The notes beneath the pieces are model-generated. The model saw only the letters and a program-made list of their open reading frames with translations. It did not search any database and was not told the DNA's origin. A program made the translations under genes and the position numbers. Of a stretch of DNA of 64,000 nt, positions 33,224-42,177 are shown piece by piece. How positions within the stretch are numbered: position 1 is the first letter of the stretch; each line of letters starts with the position of its first letter. Source of the stretch: Amycolatopsis sp. GM8 (lineage in GTDB: Bacteria; Actinomycetota; Actinomycetes; Mycobacteriales; Pseudonocardiaceae); contig NZ_JAJKFK010000001.1 of the NCBI RefSeq assembly GCF_021653975.1, positions 1,208,863 to 1,272,862 on the forward strand. Direction: 5' to 3'.

Positions 33224-34606
33224 GTGCACGTCATGGGAGACGTCGCGGCACGGTTCGCCGGGATCGTGGGCGCAGGCAACCTGCTCACCGGTGACCAGGT
33301 GGGCGAGGACTACGCGCACGACGAGTCGCTCACCTGCGAGCCCCGCAAGCCCGCCTACGTGGCCAAACCGGGCAGCGCCGAGGAGGTCTCGGCGCTGCTG
33401 ACTGCCGCTGCCGAGCACCAGGTTCCGGTCACCGCACGTGGCTCCGGCAGCGGGTTGTCCGGCGCGGCCCGGCCGCGGACGGATGGTCTACTCATTTCGT
33501 TCGAGCGCATGAACAAGGTGCTCGAAGTCGACTCGGGGAACCAGGTCGCGGTCGTCCAGCCCGGGGTCACGCTCGCGGAACTGGACGAGAAGACCGCCGC
33601 CGCGGGGCTGGCGTACACGGTGTACCCCGGCGAGCTGAGCGCGAGCGTCGGCGGCACGGTGGGTACCAACGCGGGCGGCATGCGCGCGGTGAAGTACGGC
33701 GTCACCCGGCACAATGTCCTTGGCCTGCAAGCGGTTCTGCCCACCGGGGAGATCATCCGCACCGGTGGCAAGACGTCGAAGATCTCGACCGGTTACGACC
33801 TCACCCAGCTGATCATCGGCTCGGAAGGCACGCTCGCGCTCGCCACCGAGGTGATCGTCAAGCTCTACCCGCGGCTCGCGCACGGCGCGACGCTGCTCGC
33901 CCCGTTCAACGACCTGACGCAGGTCATGGAAGCCGTTCCGGTGATCCTCGCCAGCGGGCTGACGCCGAACATCCTCGAGTACATCGACAATCTCACGATG
34001 GCCGCGATCAGCTACAACGAGCAGCTCTCGCTCGGTGTGCCGGACGAGATCCAGCAGGCGACGCAGGCGTATCTGGTGGTGGGCCTGGAAAACCGGGACG
34101 CCGACCGCCTCGATGGCGATGTCGCTCGCGCCGGGGAGCTGCTGTCCGAGCTGGGGGCCGCGGACGTCTACGTGCTCGACGGTGGCTCCGCGCGGAAGCT
34201 GATCGAGGCGCGGGAAAAGGCTTTCTGGACGGCGAAGGCCGCCGGCGCGGACGACGTGATCGACGTTGTCGTGCCACGCTCGGAAATGCCCGGTTTCCTT
34301 GCGAAGACACGGGAACTGGCGCTCGCCGCCGAGTCGGGCGCGATCGGGTGCGGCCACGCCGGCGACGGAAACGTGCATCTGGCGATCTTCTGCAAAGATC
34401 CGGAAAAACGGCGCCGGTTGCTGCACGACATCTTCGCCGCCGGAATGGCCGTCGGTGGTGCGATCTCGGGTGAGCACGGTATCGGCGCGGCCAAGCAGCA
34501 ACACTTCCTCGACCTCGAAGATCCGGCGAAGGTCGCGTTGATGCGGCGCGTCAAGCAGGCTTTCGATCCCACGGACATTCTCAACCCCGGCGTCCTTTTC
34601 GGTTAG
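33224..34606 (+). CDS. FAD-linked oxidase, GlcD/D-lactate dehydrogenase type
   Basis: Flavoprotein of 460 aa that oxidises a 2-hydroxyacid. The FAD-binding PCMH domain has VPVTARGSGSGLSG and PGELSASVGGTVGTNAGG, and the C-terminal substrate domain ends with GCGHAGDGNVHLAIF and GAISGEHGIGAAK, with metal-binding His residues. GTG at 33224 has AGGAG 7 nt upstream; ATG at 33233 is less well placed. Only 7 nt separate it from the next gene, a TPP enzyme, so both are co-transcribed. A 2-oxoacid made here could be decarboxylated by that enzyme. Confidence 0.93.
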   Translation: MHVMGDVAARFAGIVGAGNLLTGDQVGEDYAHDESLTCEPRKPAYVAKPGSAEEVSALLTAAAEHQVPVTARGSGSGLSGAARPRTDGLLISFERMNKVLEVDSGNQVAVVQPGVTLAELDEKTAAAGLAYTVYPGELSASVGGTVGTNAGGMRAVKYGVTRHNVLGLQAVLPTGEIIRTGGKTSKISTGYDLTQLIIGSEGTLALATEVIVKLYPRLAHGATLLAPFNDLTQVMEAVPVILASGLTPNILEYIDNLTMAAISYNEQLSLGVPDEIQQATQAYLVVGLENRDADRLDGDVARAGELLSELGAADVYVLDGGSARKLIEAREKAFWTAKAAGADDVIDVVVPRSEMPGFLAKTRELALAAESGAIGCGHAGDGNVHLAIFCKDPEKRRRLLHDIFAAGMAVGGAISGEHGIGAAKQQHFLDLEDPAKVALMRRVKQAFDPTDILNPGVLFG

Positions 34607-34613
34607 GAGCAGA

Positions 34614-36167
34614 ATGAACGGCGCGCAATCCCTGATCCGCACTCTCGTCGACGCCGGTGTCGACGTGTGCTTCTCCAACCCCGGCACGTCGGAGATGCAC
34701 TTCGTCGCCGCGCTCGACTCGGTGCCGGAAATGCGCGGTGTGCTTTGCCTGTTCGAAGGTGTCGTCACCGGCGCGGCCGATGGTTATGCCCGCATAGCCG
34801 GAAAGCCGGCGGCGACGTTGCTCCACTTAGGACCCGGGCTCGGCAACGGCCTGGCGAACCTGCACAACGCCCGCCGCGCGCACACGCCGATCGTCAACGT
34901 CGTCGGGGATCACGCGACGTACCACAAGAAACTCGACGCTCCGCTGGAGTCGGACATCCCAGCGCTCACGGGCTGGCTACAGGGCTGGTCGCGCGAGCCG
35001 GGCAGCACCGCCGATGTCGGCGCGGACGCGGCGGCTGCCGTTGCCGCGTCGATGGACCCGCCCGGCCGCGTGGCCACGCTGGTCCTGCCCGCCGATGTGT
35101 CGTGGGGCGATGGTGGTACCACGGTCGCCCCGATCCCGCCGCGCGCACCGCATCCGGTTTCGGCCGCGACGGTCAAGTCGGTCGCCGAGGTCCTCCGGTC
35201 GGGCGAGCAGGTTTCGCTGCTGATCGGTGGGCCCGCTTGTCATGAAGCGGGTCTGCGCGCGGTCAGCCGCATCGCCGCCGCGACGGGCGCCAAGCCGTTG
35301 ATCGAAACGTTCCCGGCCCGACTCGAACGCGGTGCGGGCCTGCCGAACATCGAACGGCTCGGTTACCTGGCCGAGCAGGCTTCCTATCAGTTGACCGGCA
35401 CGAAGCACCTGATCGTCGTGGGCACGAAGTCGCCGGTTTCGTTCTTCGCCTACCCCGGCAAGCCAAGCGACTTGGTGCCCGAAGGTGCCCAGGTGCACAC
35501 GCTTGCGGAGCTCGACCACGATGTCGTCGGTGCCCTCGAAGCCCTTGCCGACGAGGTTGCGCCCGATGCCGAACCGGTTTTGCAGGAACCGGCCCGCCCC
35601 GCGCTGCCGAGTGGCCCGCTCACCGCCCAGAACTGGGTCGAGGTGATCGGTGCCGTCCTGCCGGACAACGCGATCATCTCCGATGAGGCCAACACTTCCG
35701 GCGTGCTTCTGCCCGCTGCCACCGCAGGCGCCCCGCGGCACGATGTGCTGACCCTGACCGGCGGTGCCATCGGCCAGGGCCTCCCGGTGGCCACGGGCGC
35801 CGCCATCGCCGCCCCGGACCGTCCCGTGATCGCGCTCCAGGCGGACGGCAGTGCGCTGTACACGATCTCCGCACTGTGGACACACGCGCGGGAAAACCTC
35901 AACGTGACGACGGTTGTACTGAACAACCGCGCTTACGCCATCCTCCGCATGGAACTACAACGAGTCGGTGCGGAAACCAATGGCGTCAAAGCAAATGAGC
36001 TGCTGGACCTCTCGCGCCCAGACATGGACTTCGTCAAGATCGCCGAAGGCATGGGCGTCCCCGCCACAAGGGCCACCACCGCAGAAGACCTGGCCGCACA
36101 ACTTCAAGCAGCACTGTCGGAGCCCGGCCCACACCTAATCGACGCCATCATCCCCCCACTAATGTAA
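34614..36167 (+). CDS. TPP-dependent 2-oxoacid decarboxylase / acetolactate-synthase-like enzyme
   Basis: Protein of 517 aa. VCFSNPGTSEMHF and LCLFEGVVTGAADGYAR mark the PYR domain with its catalytic Glu, and QADGSALYTISALWTHARE with VLNNRAYAI is the TPP site (ADG...NN). The N terminus (NPGTSEMHF) is more like benzoylformate-decarboxylase-type enzymes than biosynthetic IlvB. No regulatory subunit is nearby. Likely substrate is the 2-oxoacid produced by the GlcD-type oxidase encoded just upstream; this is inference. Confidence 0.9.
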   Translation: MNGAQSLIRTLVDAGVDVCFSNPGTSEMHFVAALDSVPEMRGVLCLFEGVVTGAADGYARIAGKPAATLLHLGPGLGNGLANLHNARRAHTPIVNVVGDHATYHKKLDAPLESDIPALTGWLQGWSREPGSTADVGADAAAAVAASMDPPGRVATLVLPADVSWGDGGTTVAPIPPRAPHPVSAATVKSVAEVLRSGEQVSLLIGGPACHEAGLRAVSRIAAATGAKPLIETFPARLERGAGLPNIERLGYLAEQASYQLTGTKHLIVVGTKSPVSFFAYPGKPSDLVPEGAQVHTLAELDHDVVGALEALADEVAPDAEPVLQEPARPALPSGPLTAQNWVEVIGAVLPDNAIISDEANTSGVLLPAATAGAPRHDVLTLTGGAIGQGLPVATGAAIAAPDRPVIALQADGSALYTISALWTHARENLNVTTVVLNNRAYAILRMELQRVGAETNGVKANELLDLSRPDMDFVKIAEGMGVPATRATTAEDLAAQLQAALSEPGPHLIDAIIPPLM

Positions 36168-36216
36168 AAAAAGACCGCCACCCAGCACCAAAACGCAACC
36201 ACCAACACCGCCCACA

Positions 36217-36334
36217 CCCTCCCCCACCCCGATCCCAAGCCGCCCTTGCGGATGGGGGAGTTCGTCAAGGTACTCTTTCCCGCCTTGACGAACTCCCCCA
36301 TCCGCGAACACTCACAGATCGGGGCGGGGGAGGG
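36217..36334. repeat. nested long palindromes, intergenic
   Basis: Inner arms 36248-36270 and 36283-36305 are perfectly complementary over 23 bp around a 12-nt loop. Outer arms 36217-36234 and 36317-36334 match over 18 bp with one mismatch. Together they could form a 118-nt hairpin or cruciform. The size exceeds a normal terminator, though it may also end the TPP-enzyme message. Short frames through it are not genes. Confidence 0.85.
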
Positions 36335-36483
36335 TTCACCCGGCGAGGGCGCTCCGCGCCCGGCCCCCGTAGTCCGGCAGGGCATCAGCCGCAGGTTCAA
36401 AGACAAAAGATCAAAAGAATGCCTCGCCGGCGGGCTGGCTCCGGGATGAGGGGCCCAGGGGATCTCACCTTTTCGAGGTGGTT

Positions 36484-36637
36484 GAGTTGGGTGGTCATCC
36501 CGTCGCCTGCGGTTTTCGAATATCACTTTGACCGGCGGCCGCAAGCTTTGGTCTGTACACGCGAGTACCGGCGCAGGTTGCGGCCACCGCCCAAAGTGAT
36601 CGTTCCGGTTTCAGGCGACGGGATGACCACCCAACTC
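36484..36637. repeat. 154-bp inverted repeat with 26-bp perfect ends
   Basis: Arms 36484-36509 and 36612-36637 are perfectly complementary over 26 bp. Inside, CACTTTG with GGCCGCAA (from 36524) and TTGCGGCC with CAAAGTG pair again, so nearly the whole element can fold. No flanking direct repeat is evident. Could be a small non-autonomous element, a structured RNA or a genome-wide palindromic repeat. No coding sequence is seen. Confidence 0.8.
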
Positions 36638-36657
36638 TTACCGTGGGCTTGCGCCGC

Positions 36658-37293
36658 CTATGCCTGGCCGCAGACCACTGTGGTCAGTAGGTGTTTTGCG
36701 CCTGCGCGTAGTTCGTCCAGTGCTGTTTCCGAGCCGCTCAGGAACCGTAGTAAGGCTTGCTCGAAAAGCCCGTCAAAAAAGGCGTATGCCATTGGGGGTG
36801 GGCAGACGGGGTCGCGGCCGGACAGGTCGGCGTAGCGGCTCACGATGCGCCAGATCATCTCCTGCAGGCCGCCGTCGATCTCCGCGACGTCGGTCCGGAA
36901 AGTTTCTTCGAACAGTGACTGCGCACGCAGGTCATACCAGAGGCGATGCATGAACGCCTCTTCCTTCAACGTCGCGGCGAGGCCGTCGCCGAACTCCACC
37001 GCCAACTGCTCGGGGCTCTCGGCGGTATCGACAATCCCGTCGTACCGCAGCACGCAGTGCGCCTTGTACTGACGCACACAGTAAGTAATCAGCTCGACCT
37101 TGTCGCGAAAATAATAGTGCAGCGTGCCGTGCGAGAACTCGGTGTGCTGCGCGATCTCCCGCAGGCTCGTCCGAGCGTAACCCCGCTCCGCAAGCGTTTG
37201 CAGGGCACCCTCGGCCAGCAGTCGACGGCGTTCCTCGAACTTGTCGACCTGTCTTCGCGCGATCCGGTCGAGCCCATCGGCGGGCTGGGTCAC
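36658..37293 (-). CDS. TetR-family regulator
   Basis: Regulator of about 211 aa. The HTH is ALQTLAERGYARTSLREIAQ followed by TEFSHGTLHYYFRDKVELI, and the C-terminal ligand domain is helical. GTG at 37293 or 37299 fits best with the AAGG upstream; the frame open to 37485 crosses the operator region. It is divergent from a truncated acyl-CoA-synthetase-like gene, with an operator cluster between them, so it probably represses itself and that gene in response to an acyl ligand. Confidence 0.9.
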   Translation of the reverse strand: MTQPADGLDRIARRQVDKFEERRRLLAEGALQTLAERGYARTSLREIAQHTEFSHGTLHYYFRDKVELITYCVRQYKAHCVLRYDGIVDTAESPEQLAVEFGDGLAATLKEEAFMHRLWYDLRAQSLFEETFRTDVAEIDGGLQEMIWRIVSRYADLSGRDPVCPPPMAYAFFDGLFEQALLRFLSGSETALDELRAGAKHLLTTVVCGQA

Positions 37294-37361
37294 GGTCACC
37301 TTTCCGGCCGAAGGTACGGATTGGACACCACTGACGGTAGCCCACTTCAGCGACGTTGGTC

Positions 37362-37406
37362 GACTGTCCAGGTTTCTCTGGACGACTGTCCAAGAAAATC
37401 TTGACA
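37362..37406. promoter_or_regulatory. operator cluster between tetR and AMP-ligase genes
   Basis: GACTGTCCA occurs twice, at 37362-37370 and 37384-37392, 22 nt apart (two helical turns). Each copy also joins a palindrome: TCCAG-N6-CTGGA (37367-37382) and TGGAC-N4-GTCCA (37379-37392), and CAAGA-AAA-TCTTG follows. TTGACA at 37401-37406 may be a -35 for the plus-strand gene. The arrangement suits cooperative binding of two TetR dimers. Confidence 0.6.
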
Positions 37407-37469
37407 CTCGTCCAGAGGATGTCGCACGGTGGTGGTCCGCAAGGGCAGTTCCCGGAAGGACGCCAGTTG

Positions 37470-38663
37470 ATGTCGCTCGCCGCATACTTGGACAAGGGTG
37501 CGTCGCTCGGCCTCAACGCACCCTGTCTCACCCTCGGCGGGAAGTCGTGGACCTACGGCCAGGTCGTCGACCTCAGCCGGGCAGTCGCCCGCGCGCTGCG
37601 GCGAGCGGGCGTCCAGCCCGGTGACAAGGTGGGGATCCTTTCGGCCAACGACCCGGCCGCATTCGCGTCCGTGTTCGGCATCGCTCGCGCCGGCGCCGTG
37701 TGGTGCCCGATCGCTTCCTGCGAGGGCGCAGCCGAAAAACGGGAGCTGCTCGACCTGTTCGACTGCACGGTGTTGCTCTATCAAAGCCGTTTTGCCGCAC
37801 AGGTCATGGAAATCGCCGACGAGCTGCCACAGTTGACGACGCTCGTGGAGTTCGGCAGAGACTTCGCGTCCTGGACAGCGAAAGCCGCCTGGGATCTGTT
37901 CGTGGAAGCCGGTTCGCCCGACGGCGTCGTCGCGATCATGGGTACCGGCCGCACAAGAGGCGTTCAGCTCACCGACCGCAACTTCGAGACGATGACGGCC
38001 ATCACCCTGATGAGCTATCCGTTCGACAGTCGGCCGGTTTACCTGGCGCTGGCCCCGCTGACAAAGGCCGCGGGTCTGCTGTGTTTTCCGGTGATGGCGC
38101 ACGGCGGCGAGATCGTCATGATGCCCGAGCCGGATATCGGCGAGTTCCTTCGTCTGATCGAGCGGCATCACGTCACGCACACATTCCTGCCGCCGACGCT
38201 GATCTACCAGCTGCTACGCCATCCGAAACTGGACACGACCGAACTCGGGTCGCTGCAATGCTTCTGGTACGACGCGGCAGCGATGTCCCTGGCCCGCCTG
38301 GAAGAAGCGCTGACGCGCATCGGGCCGGTGATGGCGCAACTGTTCGGGCAACCCGAGGCGCCGATCACAGTGTCCACAATGGCCCCATCGCAACACTTCA
38401 CTGTGGACGGTGCGATAGACAACGAACGGCTGTCCTCGGCGGGCCGGCCTTCTCCCCTGGTCACCGTCGCCATCATGGACGACAAGGGCCGCCTGCTCGA
38501 ACCAGGTGAACGCGGCGAGATCGTGGTCCGCGGGTCACTCGTGATGGCCGGCTACTACAAGAATCCCGAGGCCACGGCGAAAGTTTCGGCGCACGGCTGG
38601 CATCACACCGGCGACATCGGCTACCTGGACGACGAGAACTTCCTCCACCTCGCCGGTTATTAG
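37470..38663 (+). CDS. truncated acyl-CoA synthetase-like (AMP-binding) protein
   Basis: Protein of 397 aa; normal relatives have about 500. The fold is clear (LDKGASLGLNAPCLTLGGKSWTYG split as SWTYGQVVDLSRA, LFGQPEAPIT, GWHHTGDIGYLDDENF), but it stops at the hinge right after that last motif, so the C-terminal domain with the catalytic Lys is absent. The adenylate-binding loop normally TSGTTGxPKG reads IMGTGRTRGVQL (residues 156-167), without the usual Pro-Lys. A strong terminator follows 5 nt after the stop. It is either a pseudogene with intact frame or a substrate-binding protein. ATG 37470 follows GGAAGGA. Confidence 0.8.
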   Translation: MSLAAYLDKGASLGLNAPCLTLGGKSWTYGQVVDLSRAVARALRRAGVQPGDKVGILSANDPAAFASVFGIARAGAVWCPIASCEGAAEKRELLDLFDCTVLLYQSRFAAQVMEIADELPQLTTLVEFGRDFASWTAKAAWDLFVEAGSPDGVVAIMGTGRTRGVQLTDRNFETMTAITLMSYPFDSRPVYLALAPLTKAAGLLCFPVMAHGGEIVMMPEPDIGEFLRLIERHHVTHTFLPPTLIYQLLRHPKLDTTELGSLQCFWYDAAAMSLARLEEALTRIGPVMAQLFGQPEAPITVSTMAPSQHFTVDGAIDNERLSSAGRPSPLVTVAIMDDKGRLLEPGERGEIVVRGSLVMAGYYKNPEATAKVSAHGWHHTGDIGYLDDENFLHLAGY

Positions 38664-38667
38664 ACAT

Positions 38668-38710
38668 GGGCTTGGTTGCCCGGGTGCAGGGGACCCGGGC
38701 AACCAAGCCC
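38668..38710. terminator. bidirectional terminator
   Basis: GGGCTTGGTTGCCCGGGT (38668-38685) pairs perfectly with its 18-bp complement at 38693-38710 around a 7-nt loop. It lies between the stops of the convergent AMP-ligase-like and fadB genes and can serve both. Confidence 0.85.
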
Positions 38711-38715
38711 AGCAG

Positions 38716-40854
38716 TTACTCGAAGATCTCGCCGCTCTCCGCCTTCTTCACCAGGCTCTCCGGCGGCAGGAACTGGTCACCGTACCGTTCCGCCAATTCC
38801 CGTGCCCGGGCTACGAAACCCTTCAGGCCGCCCTCGTACTGGTTCATGTACTGCACGACACCACCGGTCCACGCCGGGAAACCGATGCCGAAGATCGACC
38901 CGATGTTCGCGTCCTGCACCGAAGTCAGCACGCCCTCGTCGAAGCATTTCACCGTCTCCAGCGCTTCGGCGAACAACATCCGCTCCTGCAGATCCTTCAA
39001 CGGCACCTGCGCGCTGCCGGAGTTGAACGCCTCCCGGAGCCCCGGCCACAGGCGAACACGTTTGCCATCAACGTATTCGTAGAAACCGGCCCCCGTGGAA
39101 CGGCCCTTGCGGTCGAACTCGTCGATCATCCGGTCGACCACGAACTCCGACGGGTGCGCGTGCCAGGTACCACCGGCGGCCTCGACCGCCGCGCGAGATT
39201 CCTTACGGATCTTCTGCGGCAGCGTCAGTGTCAGTTCGTCCATCAACTGCAGCGGCGGCGCCGGGTACCCGGCCTGCGAACCGGCCTGCTCGATCGAAGC
39301 CGGCTCGACACCCTCGCCCAGCGCGGCGACCGCCTCGTTGATGAACGTGCCGATGACCCGCGAGGTGAAGAAGCCACGGCTGTCGTGCACGACAATCGGC
39401 GTCTTCTTGATCTGCAAGGTGTAGTCGAAGACCTTGGCGAGCGTGGCATCCGAGGTCTTCTCACCACGGATGATCTCCACGAGTGGCATCTTGTCCACCG
39501 GCGAGAAGAAGTGGATACCGATGAAGTCTTCCTGCCGCTGCACACCCTGCGCCAGACCGGTGATGGGCAGCGTCGACGTGTTCGAGCCGAGCACCGCATC
39601 CGGGTTCACGATGTTCTCGATCTCGCCGAACACCTTGTGCTTGAGGTCCTGGCTCTCGAACACGGCCTCGATCACGAAGTCGACGCCCGCGAAATCCGCC
39701 GGGTCGGCGGACGGCTTGATGCGCGCCAGCAGCGCGTCCGACTTCTCCTTCGTGGTCTTGCCCCGGGAAAGCGCTTTCTCCTCCAGCTTGACCGCGTAGC
39801 CCTTGCCCTTTTCGGCGCCCTCGAGCGACACGTCCTTGAGTACGACGTCGATCCCGGCCTTCGCCGAGACATACGCGATCGCCGCGCCCATCATCCCGGC
39901 ACCGAGCACACCGACCTTCTTCGCGGTGTACTTCTCGAAACCATCAGGCCGGGAGCCACCGGAATTGATGTGCTGCAGATCGAAGAAGAACGCCTTCGTC
40001 ATGTTCTTCGCGACCTGCCCGATCGCGAGGCTGACGAAGTACCGCGTCTCGATCTTCGTCGCGGTGTCGATGTCGACCTGGGAACCCTCGACCGCGGCAG
40101 CAAGAATCGCGCGCGGCGCGGGCATCGGCGCGCCCTTGAGCTGCTTGCGCAGGTTCGCCGCGAACGACGGGTTCGACGGTGTGCCACCGGGAATCTTGTA
40201 GCCCTTGACATCCCACGGCTGCACGGCCTCGGGGTTGGCTTTGATCCACTCTTTGGCCTTCGGCAGCAGTTCGTCCACAGTAGACACTAGCTCGTGCACC
40301 AGGCCGAGTTCCCGCGCCTTCGCGGGCTGGTACCGCTGCCCCTGCCCGAGCCAGTTCAGCACCGCGTTCTGGATACCCACCAGCCGCACGGTCCTGGCGA
40401 CGCCGCCACCGCCGGGCAGCAGACCGAGGCTGACCTCCGGGAAGCCGATCTGCGCGCCGGGCACGTCCGCGACGATCCGGTGCTGCGCGGCCAGCGCGAT
40501 CTCCAGGCCACCGCCGAGCGCGGCGCCGTTGATCGCGGCGACGACGGGCTTGCCGAGCGTCTCCAGCCGGCGCAGCTGCCCCTTCAGCTCGTTGGTGCTG
40601 TTGGTGAGCTCCTCGGCGTGCGCCGGCGTCGCCCGGATCAGGTCGTTGAGGTCACCGCCCGCGAAGAACGTCTTCTTCGCCGACGTGATCACCACCCCGG
40701 TGATCGAGTCCTTTTCGGACTCCAGCCGGTCGACGGTCTGCGCGAAGGACTCCCGGAAATCGGCGTTCATCGTATTCGCCGACTGGTTCGGATCGTCCAA
40801 TGTGAGCACGACGATACCGTCGGAGTCCTTGTCCCACTTGATGGTCTTGGTCAT
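38716..40854 (-). CDS. fadB: fatty acid oxidation complex subunit, enoyl-CoA hydratase/3-hydroxyacyl-CoA dehydrogenase
   Basis: Bifunctional beta-oxidation enzyme of 712 aa. The N-terminal crotonase domain has [14 protein letters not shown] and [16 protein letters not shown] with the conserved Glu in [15 protein letters not shown]. The dehydrogenase half begins with [19 protein letters not shown] and has [16 protein letters not shown] and [11 protein letters not shown]. It hydrates enoyl-CoA and oxidises the hydroxyacyl product. ATG 40854 (or GTG 40860, overlapping the thiolase stop) makes it the second gene of the fadA-fadB operon. Length matches mycobacterial FadB. Confidence 0.95.
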   Translation of the reverse strand: MTKTIKWDKDSDGIVVLTLDDPNQSANTMNADFRESFAQTVDRLESEKDSITGVVITSAKKTFFAGGDLNDLIRATPAHAEELTNSTNELKGQLRRLETLGKPVVAAINGAALGGGLEIALAAQHRIVADVPGAQIGFPEVSLGLLPGGGGVARTVRLVGIQNAVLNWLGQGQRYQPAKARELGLVHELVSTVDELLPKAKEWIKANPEAVQPWDVKGYKIPGGTPSNPSFAANLRKQLKGAPMPAPRAILAAAVEGSQVDIDTATKIETRYFVSLAIGQVAKNMTKAFFFDLQHINSGGSRPDGFEKYTAKKVGVLGAGMMGAAIAYVSAKAGIDVVLKDVSLEGAEKGKGYAVKLEEKALSRGKTTKEKSDALLARIKPSADPADFAGVDFVIEAVFESQDLKHKVFGEIENIVNPDAVLGSNTSTLPITGLAQGVQRQEDFIGIHFFSPVDKMPLVEIIRGEKTSDATLAKVFDYTLQIKKTPIVVHDSRGFFTSRVIGTFINEAVAALGEGVEPASIEQAGSQAGYPAPPLQLMDELTLTLPQKIRKESRAAVEAAGGTWHAHPSEFVVDRMIDEFDRKGRSTGAGFYEYVDGKRVRLWPGLREAFNSGSAQVPLKDLQERMLFAEALETVKCFDEGVLTSVQDANIGSIFGIGFPAWTGGVVQYMNQYEGGLKGFVARARELAERYGDQFLPPESLVKKAESGEIFE

Positions 40855-40856
40855 GC

Positions 40857-42068
<1,212 letters not shown>

Positions 42069-42092
42069 ACCGACGGCCCTTCCTTGATTCAG

Positions 42093-42136
42093 GCTAATCG
42101 CTACTAACATAATCCGCCCATATCCGCAGGTGTCAA
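42093..42136 (-). promoter_or_regulatory. fadAB promoter with TetR-like operator
   Basis: On the minus strand TTGACA (42136-42131) is followed after 17-18 nt by ATTATG/TTATGT (about 42113-42107). Just downstream lies GTTAGTAGCGATTAGC (42108-42093), an imperfect palindrome of the GTTAG-N6-TTAGC kind. A repressor bound there would block the start point. Confidence 0.65.
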
Positions 42137-42177
42137 CTGTTTGCGGCGTGATCTGGAACGGCTATCGTGGGCTCACC

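Noticed and set aside
36246-36544. Short open frames across the intergenic palindromes
   Set aside because: They arise from the two arms of the hairpins being complementary, have no ribosome sites and read unlike proteins of the region.
38668-38710. 18-bp perfect inverted repeat as a mobile-element end
   Set aside because: It sits exactly between two convergent stop codons with a 7-nt loop, so a shared terminator explains it.
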